This document shows, one piece after another, positions 59,644 through 64,000 of a stretch of DNA of 64,000 nt. The notes under the pieces were generated by a model. The model saw only the letters and a program-made list of their open reading frames with translations. It was not told the DNA's origin and did no database searches. How positions within the stretch are numbered: the first letter of the stretch is position 1; each line of letters begins with the position of its first letter. Origin of the DNA: CAKRPJ01 sp934376955 (GTDB taxonomy: Bacteria; Bacillota; Clostridia; Lachnospirales; Lachnospiraceae); NCBI GenBank assembly GCA_934376955.1, contig CAKRPJ010000005.1, forward strand, positions 1 to 64,000. Direction: 5' to 3'. A program made the translations under genes and the position numbers.

Positions 59644-60111
59644 TTAAAAGTTTGGATCATCCATAATATCATCTTCTGCCTGGATGGAAGCGGCAGTACG
59701 GTCAGAGTCAGGAATATCGGTGCGGTCATGAGCAGCATCGGCATCTAAATAGGAGCGATCAGGAAGCTGAGTGACCTTATTTGTTTCTTTGGCGTCGATG
59801 GATCGTTGGTATTCTTTATTTAAAACAGTATCGACCATATCTTTTCCGTGTGGGTCAAGTTGGCGATATTTTTTTATGAGATTAAATTCAGGAATTGTAA
59901 CGCCATCATCTGGAATTATTGGTTGAAGAAAGTAAGAGGCTCTTACTTTTAATGCTCCACAGATATAAGAAAGCATATCTAAATCTGGTTTGCTAACACC
60001 TTTTTCCCAGTTACTAATAGTTGTATTTGTAGCACCGATTATTTTAGCAAGTTCGGACTGCGTGAGACCTGCAGAGGTGCGGGCTTGTTTTAACTTTTCG
60101 CCAAATGTCAT
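59644..60111 (-). CDS. XRE-family repressor of the element (ImmR-like)
   Basis: 155 residues. HTH (about 4-60): TFGEKLKQARTSAGLTQSELAKIIGATNTTISNWEKGVSKPD. C-terminal part is acidic and flexible with a possible cleavage region (LIKKYRQLDPHGKDMVDTVL). I chose ATG 60111 because AGGAGG lies 7 bases upstream; the ATG at 60117 is too close to it. It is divergent from a Cro-like gene (60272), with three operators between them, and followed by ImmA. Confidence 0.88.
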   Translation of the reverse strand: MTFGEKLKQARTSAGLTQSELAKIIGATNTTISNWEKGVSKPDLDMLSYICGALKVRASYFLQPIIPDDGVTIPEFNLIKKYRQLDPHGKDMVDTVLNKEYQRSIDAKETNKVTQLPDRSYLDADAAHDRTDIPDSDRTAASIQAEDDIMDDPNF

Positions 60112-60169
60112 GTTCATACCTCCTTATAAGACGATACTACAATATTATTTAGAAAATGTAAATAGAAAT

Positions 60170-60257
60170 TCCAATAATTTTGAAATTTATTTAAAAAATC
60201 ATATTGACAATTCAAGACTATTGGAATATTATAATAATGAAATCCAAGATAATTGGA
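60170..60257. promoter_or_regulatory. Divergent control region with three operators
   Basis: Three 15-base dyads of pattern TYCAA-N5-TTGRA: TCCAATAATTTTGAA (60170-60184), TTCAAGACTATTGGA (60211-60225), TCCAAGATAATTGGA (60243-60257). The plus-strand promoter is TTGACA (60205-60210), 17-base gap, TATTAT; the second operator lies between its -35 and -10 boxes. The layout resembles a phage CI/Cro switch. Confidence 0.75.
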
Positions 60258-60271
60258 AAAGAGGTGATGAA

Positions 60272-60499
60272 ATGAAAGTTTGCTTGGAGATAAAAAAATA
60301 TTTGGAGGAGAATGGAATCTCTCAAGCGCACGTTGGAAAAAGAGCGGGACTTAATTTAACAAAATTGAACATGGCTTTAAACGGAAACAGAAAAATGACC
60401 CTTGAGGAATATGCTGCGATCTGTGGCGCGCTGGGAGTGAATACAGATTTCTTCTTAAAACCAAGATTACCGTCTAAGGAGGTGGTTGATGGACAGTGA
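60272..60499 (+). CDS. Cro-like XRE regulator
   Basis: 75 residues: MKVCLEIKKYLEENGISQAHVGKRAG, recognition helix LTKLNMALNGNRKMTL, then CGALGVNTDFFLKPR. It begins after AAAAGAGGTGATGAA and the third operator. The longer open frame (from 59990) crosses the control region and is not real. The next gene overlaps its end by 11 bases. Confidence 0.85.
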   Translation: MKVCLEIKKYLEENGISQAHVGKRAGLNLTKLNMALNGNRKMTLEEYAAICGALGVNTDFFLKPRLPSKEVVDGQ

Positions 60500-60818
60500 A
60501 AAAAAGAATCCATCCCAGTGGAAGGAATGGATTCTCATTCTATTAATGGTTACTCAGATTTTGACGATTGCGTATTTTCGGCAGGAGAATCAGGAGTTGT
60601 GGAATGCTGTAGTTCAGCAGAGTCAAGAGTTGGTTCAGCAGAAACAGGAGTTGTGGAATGCTGTAGTTCAGCAGAGTCAAGAGTTGGTTCAGCAGAAACA
60701 GGAGTTGGTTCAGCTTGGTCAGCGTTTGATTGAGCATCAGCAGAATGACATTCTGCATAAGACGTCATTAAATCGACTTCTGGAGAATTGGATTCAGAAT
60801 CCAACCTGCAGTAAATAG
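60489..60818 (+). CDS. Small membrane protein with a repeated coiled coil
   Basis: 109 residues from ATG 60489 (AAGGAGGTGGTTG upstream). One helix (about 14-30, WILILLMVTQILTIAYF), then two 18-residue units ELWNAVVQQSQELVQQKQ (36-71) and a polar tail. The topology suggests a cytoplasmic or extracellular coiled coil on a membrane anchor. Its last 270 bases overlap, on the opposite strand, the tail of the 60550-61656 gene. It shares a transcript with the Cro-like gene. Function unknown. Confidence 0.6.
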   Translation: MDSEKKNPSQWKEWILILLMVTQILTIAYFRQENQELWNAVVQQSQELVQQKQELWNAVVQQSQELVQQKQELVQLGQRLIEHQQNDILHKTSLNRLLENWIQNPTCSK

Positions 60819-61656
60819 CTTCCAATGTTTTAAGACCTTTTAAACAAGCTTCGTATTGTTTTTGTTGAATTTTAATCATCTCATTATTCTGCTGGATAGT
60901 GCGATCATTTTGCTCAATGATGGTTTGGTTTTGCTCAATGATGATTTCGTTCTGCTGAATAAGTTTGGCATCATTTTCCATTTCTTCCTGGTGGTATTGC
61001 TTCTGCCAAGCGGTGGGAGAAAGGCTCATGATATATGAGGTAAGCCAAAGTATTAAGGGAAATAAGATGGATCCAATTAAAAACTGAGTTTGCGCTGGTG
61101 ATAACTTAATTATAGCTCCGCAATGAGTTGATGGGTTTAATTTTTTGTCATACTCAAAATCATCAGGAATAAGTTCAGCGGGAATTTCAACATATGCAGG
61201 TGTTATCTGTATTGCATTGAGTGCTGATAGCAAAGGACCAATCCCACATGATAGTTGAGCACCAATTTGAGCAGCATTTTGGAACGCAAGTGAATTGGAA
61301 ATGGGTGAAATGGTATTTTGTGCAGCAGCAACCGCAGAAACTCTAAAAAGTTCTGAGAAGTCGGCTCCACATATTTTGGGATAAGAATTGATCAGAGTAT
61401 GTAGGGTATTGTCAGTGGTTTGGAGTCCGGCTGCTAATGCGGTTTGACCGCACATGGAAAGGACCTGCTGGGTGCTTGTGAGAACATCGGTAGCATAATT
61501 CGAATAGTGTTGCCGAACAATAGAGCCCATATTTTCATATAGAGCCTGTTGACGCTTGGCAAAATCAGCAATCGGTGATTGATAGAATTTGTTGATTCGA
61601 TCTATTTGGGCTCCGATCTGTTTAAAGGAGTGGAAGTAATAATCATTTGGATTCAT
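60550..61656 (-). CDS. Membrane protein with coiled coil and repeated tail, function unknown
   Basis: 368 residues. The N-terminal about 190 residues are helical (MNPNDYYFHSFKQIGAQIDRI, TQQVLSMCGQTALAAGLQTTD). A membrane segment follows (about 190-211, FLIGSILFPLILWLTSYIM), then a coiled coil with Ile-Gln-Gln-Asn repeats (LIQQNEIIIEQNQTIIEQND), and a Pro/Ser/Glu tail with the tandem units. AACGAGGTAAAACT precedes ATG. Only the tail overlaps the plus-strand gene. Similar design to the neighbours at 60489 and 61891 (coiled coil plus one helix). I do not recognise the family. Confidence 0.65.
   Translation of the reverse strand: MNPNDYYFHSFKQIGAQIDRINKFYQSPIADFAKRQQALYENMGSIVRQHYSNYATDVLTSTQQVLSMCGQTALAAGLQTTDNTLHTLINSYPKICGADFSELFRVSAVAAAQNTISPISNSLAFQNAAQIGAQLSCGIGPLLSALNAIQITPAYVEIPAELIPDDFEYDKKLNPSTHCGAIIKLSPAQTQFLIGSILFPLILWLTSYIMSLSPTAWQKQYHQEEMENDAKLIQQNEIIIEQNQTIIEQNDRTIQQNNEMIKIQQKQYEACLKGLKTLEAIYCRLDSESNSPEVDLMTSYAECHSADAQSNADQAEPTPVSAEPTLDSAELQHSTTPVSAEPTLDSAELQHSTTPDSPAENTQSSKSE
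60594..60701. repeat. Two tandem 54-base units in a region read on both strands
   Basis: Units 60594-60647 and 60648-60701, almost identical. They encode ELWNAVVQQSQELVQQKQ on the plus strand and TPVSAEPTLDSAELQHST on the minus strand; both frames stay open because 54 is a multiple of three. Confidence 0.9.
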
Positions 61657-61890
61657 AGTTTTACCTCGTTGCGAGATGGAAAGGTTACGATTCTAATTTT
61701 ACAAAGATGAAATTGGAAAATCAATAGTTTTGTTTGGAAAATCGTTAGTAAATGTGAGGTGTACGATGGACTACTTGTTCGCAACAGAGGACGAGAAGGG
61801 AGCGTGAGAGCAGAGTGAAGAAACCAGATCCCTATGACATCGCAATTGTAATAAATATTATTAACCTGTTATTAATATTTTTTTGCCACA

Positions 61891-62451
61891 TTATTTTGCC
61901 AAGATACTCTTAACCAATTCTATGATTTCGTTATGATTCACGGCAAATTCCATGAGTGCACAGAGGGCGGCGATTCCTACGGAAATCCATCCTTTTAAGT
62001 CTCGCTGCTTGGAAATTGCAACAGCAACATCGGCTTGGCGTTTGGCACTTTCGGCAATTTGAGAAGAATTACGGGCTTGGTTCTCAGCATTTAAGGAAAT
62101 TGTATTTACAGTCTTACATAAGGCCTTTGCTGAAGAAGCTTGATCATAGGCCTGTTCAGCGATATGTTCCAAAGACTTTACCTGACGATCCATAAGATCC
62201 TGTTTTTCTTTTAAAACAGAGTCGAGGTAGTTGATGATTCTGGTTGAGTCACTTAAACAGGCTTCGCGGATGTCGTCCAGTTCCTCATCAGATAAAGTTA
62301 GAGATTGATTAAAAGGATCTCTATATAAGTCCTTGAGGTATGAAGGAACCATTTTATCAACTAGGTCTTTTGAAATTTCAAGATCTTTTTCTAAGTCAGA
62401 ATCTGTTTTGGGAATGGCGGGTCTTAAGAATGGTGTTATATCAGTAGGCAT
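61891..62451 (-). CDS. Helical protein with C-terminal membrane anchor, function unknown
   Basis: 186 residues. Residues about 20-150 are predicted helix and coiled coil (LDSVLKEKQDLMDRQVKSLEHIAEQAYDQASSAKALCKTV, QIAESAKRQADVAVAIS). A single hydrophobic segment near the C-terminus (WISVGIAALCALMEFAV) would anchor it. ATG 62451 follows TTGGAGAGTTTC; the ATG four codons earlier is less likely. Layout mirrors the 60550 gene but with no sequence match I can see. The gap of 234 bases upstream of 61656 holds only AT-rich promoter-like sequence and a fragment of the GACGAGAAGGGAG repeat. Confidence 0.65.
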   Translation of the reverse strand: MPTDITPFLRPAIPKTDSDLEKDLEISKDLVDKMVPSYLKDLYRDPFNQSLTLSDEELDDIREACLSDSTRIINYLDSVLKEKQDLMDRQVKSLEHIAEQAYDQASSAKALCKTVNTISLNAENQARNSSQIAESAKRQADVAVAISKQRDLKGWISVGIAALCALMEFAVNHNEIIELVKSILAK

Positions 62452-62469
62452 GAAACTCTCCAATTATAT

Positions 62470-62551
62470 GTACTCGGCGGTGCAACGCCTGTAAGAAAAG
62501 TATAACGCAAGGGAGATATGGAAGCAAGCATACAAGAACGAGAAGGGAGCG
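62470..62551. repeat. Promoter-proximal direct repeat, copy 1
   Basis: TACTCGGC...AAAGTATAACGCAAGGGAG..ATGGAAGCAAG.ATAC..GAACG.GAAGGG, repeated at 63730-63811 about 1260 bases later. Shorter traces with GACGAGAAGGGAG.GTGAGAG lie near 61788 and 62950. The repeat covers the start codon of the HTH gene at 62518. Confidence 0.8.
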
Positions 62552-62913
62552 TGAGAAAAACGAAATACGGAAATATCGAAGCCGAACGAGTACGCCTTGG
62601 ATTATCAAAAGATGATTTTGCAAAATCCTTGGGTATCTCGATCAAAACATATTACAACTTGTTAAATGGTACGACGCCGATACCGATTGATGCTCTCATG
62701 AAGATGTCGAATATCTTCAATGTATCATTGGAGTATCTTCTGGGCTTAACAGATATCAGAAGGAGAGGGGTGCGAGAAATAAGTGCCAAGACCTGTGACC
62801 TGATCGCAGAGTTAGAAGTGAGAGAAGGTGTTGAAAAAATTATGGCAGAACCTTATCAGAAAAAAGAGGTTTCTGTGGAAGGTCCTGCCGTGATTTTAGT
62901 CGTTACTGATTAA
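62518..62913 (+). CDS. XRE-family HTH regulator
   Basis: 131 residues. The HTH lies at about 15-70: YGNIEAERVRLGLSKDDFAKSLGISIKTYYNLLNGTTPIPI, then MKMSNIFNVSLEYLLGLTD. The C-terminal half is charged and likely for dimerisation. The ATG at 62518 sits very close to its AAGGGAG site and inside a repeat; a GTG at 62551 (VRKTKYGN) directly before the HTH is another candidate start. Its target is probably within the element. Confidence 0.82.
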   Translation: MEASIQEREGSVRKTKYGNIEAERVRLGLSKDDFAKSLGISIKTYYNLLNGTTPIPIDALMKMSNIFNVSLEYLLGLTDIRRRGVREISAKTCDLIAELEVREGVEKIMAEPYQKKEVSVEGPAVILVVTD

Positions 62914-62973
62914 CCGATCCTTTGGTAACCATATTTTGTTTGCAATGGAAGACGAGAAGGGAGAGTGAGAGAG

Positions 62974-63066
62974 ATGGATAAATTATTGCTGAATACAATG
63001 AAAATAATTTCCTGTGAACTGGGAGTCATTATTGGTCTTTTGCTTTCAATTGGCACTAGGCTCTGA
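62974..63066 (+). CDS. 30-residue hydrophobic peptide
   Basis: ATG 62974 to TGA 63066: starts MDKLLLNTMKIISCELG, then VIIGLLLSIGTRL, a short membrane-like segment. GGGAGAGTGAGAGAG precedes it. The next gene's ribosome site begins right after its stop, so translation may be coupled. Could be a small membrane peptide or a leader; no family known to me. Confidence 0.45.
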   Translation: MDKLLLNTMKIISCELGVIIGLLLSIGTRL

Positions 63067-63078
63067 AAGGAGGAGTAA

Positions 63079-63465
63079 GTGGTGTGGATCACAAGTAAAA
63101 TGTGGGTGCTTCTGAATGTGCGGGTAGGCCAGTTGGAGAGACAGAGGAAACTGTCAGCGGATGAGATTGCTGAGGCAGTGCGTAAATATCTGAAAGAAGA
63201 ACTACGGACTGCCGGATCGGTAATGGATAAGAAGACTGAGGAACATGTATATGTTTCGGAAAGAATTACCAACATTTCTGAACTGGAGCGGATCATAGAG
63301 AAAGAACGCAATGCATTATCGATGTTGTTGTCCCAACTTGAAAAAGAGGATATTCCGATCGATGAAGTGAGGAAAAGAATTAAAGGAATTTTGCAGCTTC
63401 ATAATCAGGCATCCTCTTTTGAATTTCATTTAGAGCGGAGAAAAACTACAGACCGTATTTCGTGA
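63079..63465 (+). CDS. Helical protein of unknown function
   Basis: 128 residues. GTG start at 63079 after AAAGGAGGAGTAA. Starts MVWITSKMWVLLNVRVGQLERQRKLSADEIAEAVRKYL. Two predicted helical stretches follow (ITNISELERIIEKERNALSMLLSQLEKE; DEVRKRIKGILQLHNQA). No membrane helix. Charged and coil-like; no family recognised. Its last 20 bases overlap, convergently, the frameshifted minus-strand gene. Confidence 0.6.
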   Translation: MVWITSKMWVLLNVRVGQLERQRKLSADEIAEAVRKYLKEELRTAGSVMDKKTEEHVYVSERITNISELERIIEKERNALSMLLSQLEKEDIPIDEVRKRIKGILQLHNQASSFEFHLERRKTTDRIS

Positions 63466-63708
63466 GATCAATAGAATCTTCGAATTTGTCAAGTAAATTG
63501 CAGTTGCCGCCATTCGGACATGAAAAGTATTTTATAGATTCGTTCTGCTCATAGGGTGGTAATTTACTATTTTCAACGATGAACAGGTGGCATAAAGAAA
63601 AGAAGCGTTGTCTGTGTATGCATTTATCTGGTATTTACCAGTGATAATGACGCGATCTTCAAGAAAAGGACAGCGCACATTCTTAGCGATGGTTGTGTAA
63701 TAGGACAT
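63446..63708 (-). pseudogene. Frameshifted small cysteine-rich protein gene
   Basis: ATG 63708 follows AAGGAGACTTTGA and reads MSYYTTIAKNVRCPFLEDRVIITGKYQIN. The frame then changes by one base near 63623-63625 (a TTT run on the plus strand): the other frame continues CIHRQRFFSLCHLFIVENSK, PPYEQNESIKYFSCPNGG and on to a stop at 63446. Joined, it makes about 87 residues with CP...C...CxxxxxC-type cysteines, probably metal-binding. One A missing from an AAAA run would explain it. In the unshifted frame the product would end early, near 63530. A true pseudogene, a programmed shift or a sequence error are all possible. Confidence 0.65.
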
Positions 63709-63729
63709 TCAAAGTCTCCTTTCTTCTGT

Positions 63730-63811
63730 ACTCGGCTCTGGCGGGAGACTGTATGGAAAGTATAACGCAAGGGAGGCATGGAAGCAAGAATACGAACGCG
63801 GAAGGGGGAGA
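63730..63811. repeat. Promoter-proximal direct repeat, copy 2
   Basis: Second copy of 62470-62551. The start region is conserved (ATGGAAGCAAGAATAC) but no HTH frame follows; the sequence to 63944 shows no gene and appears to be a remnant or regulatory segment. Confidence 0.75.
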
Positions 63812-63944
63812 GCACAATCAAGAAGTTTTGCCGGGATCCGATGAGTGTATAAGGTAGCTACATTCTGATAGTTCAAGCACGCTTAGTGCAGGAACCAAGG
63901 ACGAACGATATCGCATATGATGAAGGAAGAAGGAGGTGCTTTAC

Positions 63945-64000
63945 ATGAGTACAGAAAAAGTGATTGCAATATTGGCAGCATTACTTGCGGACCAAGAAAA
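63945..64000 (+). CDS. Start of an unidentified protein (cut by window edge)
   Basis: ATG 63945 follows AGAAGGAGGTGCTTTAC, a very strong ribosome site. Eighteen codons visible: MSTEKVIAILAALLADQE. Nothing more can be said about identity. Confidence 0.6.
   Translation, partial: MSTEKVIAILAALLADQE

Noticed and set aside
59990..60271. Upstream part of the long open frame leading into the Cro-like gene
   Set aside because: It crosses the repressor gene end and the operator region; the real start is at 60272 with a good ribosome site.
61764..61805. Very short frame after GTGTACG (13 codons)
   Set aside because: No proper ribosome site and no length; it only reflects a trace of the GACGAGAAGGGAG repeat.

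Overview
The window looks like a chromosome segment of a Gram-positive anaerobe of the class Clostridia, most likely family Lachnospiraceae. This is inferred from strong AGGAGG-type ribosome sites, consensus TTGACA/TATAAT promoters, clostridial gene families (type 2 pyrF, pyrK/pyrD-1B, BMP-type nucleoside transporters, M29 and M18 aminopeptidases, secreted proteins with short cell-wall-binding repeats) and moderate GC. No rRNA, tRNA or CRISPR array was seen. About 0-54 kb is chromosomal backbone with a few accessory patches; about 54.19 kb to the right edge is an integrated mobile element. REGION BY REGION: 0-5.4 kb holds a TIGR04076 protein, a BlaI/BlaR1-like pair (two operators upstream; BlaR1 has lost its protease core), a nuclease-helicase-like ATPase, endonuclease III and a D-amino-acid-transaminase-like enzyme. 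5.6-9.5 kb holds a small alarmone synthetase, a double GNAT protein, LrgA/LrgB and a nitroreductase. 9.5-13.6 kb is a pyrimidine cluster pyrF-pyrK-pyrD-pyrE plus a 49-residue membrane protein; pyrF has a leader that looks like an attenuator. 13.6-20.2 kb holds VanZ-like and small membrane proteins, an M29 aminopeptidase and the purine operon purE-M-N-D. 20.2-22.2 kb is a two-gene ATPase/RloB defence-type operon. 22.5-26.9 kb holds an unrecognised 528-residue protein, a secreted wall-binding protein, an M20 peptidase and a small HTH protein. 27-39.4 kb is a carbohydrate and nucleoside salvage region: a KDG-kinase-like PfkB protein and a LacI-PfkB fusion on the minus strand, and divergently ribokinase, nucleoside hydrolase, MATE exporter, BMP lipoprotein, ABC ATPase, two permeases and a second nucleoside hydrolase. 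Read together, nucleosides are imported, hydrolysed to base and ribose, and the ribose is phosphorylated; the fusion regulator is the natural candidate controller. 39.5-43.3 kb holds an M18 aminopeptidase, another secreted wall-binding protein, a membrane protein and a HAD phosphatase. 43.3-48.2 kb is a zinc-type cluster: metal-binding lipoprotein, ABC ATPase and permease, a His/Cys-rich G3E GTPase, and a second GTPase fused to a TIGR03943-like domain. 48.6-53.6 kb holds a Tim44-like membrane protein, a polysaccharide deacetylase, a D,D-carboxypeptidase and an aldo/keto reductase with Fe-S motifs. At about 54.19 kb a substrate-binding-protein gene is cut by a serine recombinase whose stop codon lies at the junction. 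The element to the right carries Uma2, DinD, a type I toxin-antitoxin candidate, a DUF4041/GIY-YIG protein, ImmA, divergent repressors around three operators, several small coiled-coil/membrane proteins, a frameshifted gene and duplicated promoter-proximal segments. Two dispersed palindromic repeat families (about 160 bp and about 105 bp) recur in the backbone; one truncated copy supplies the stop codon of a gene.
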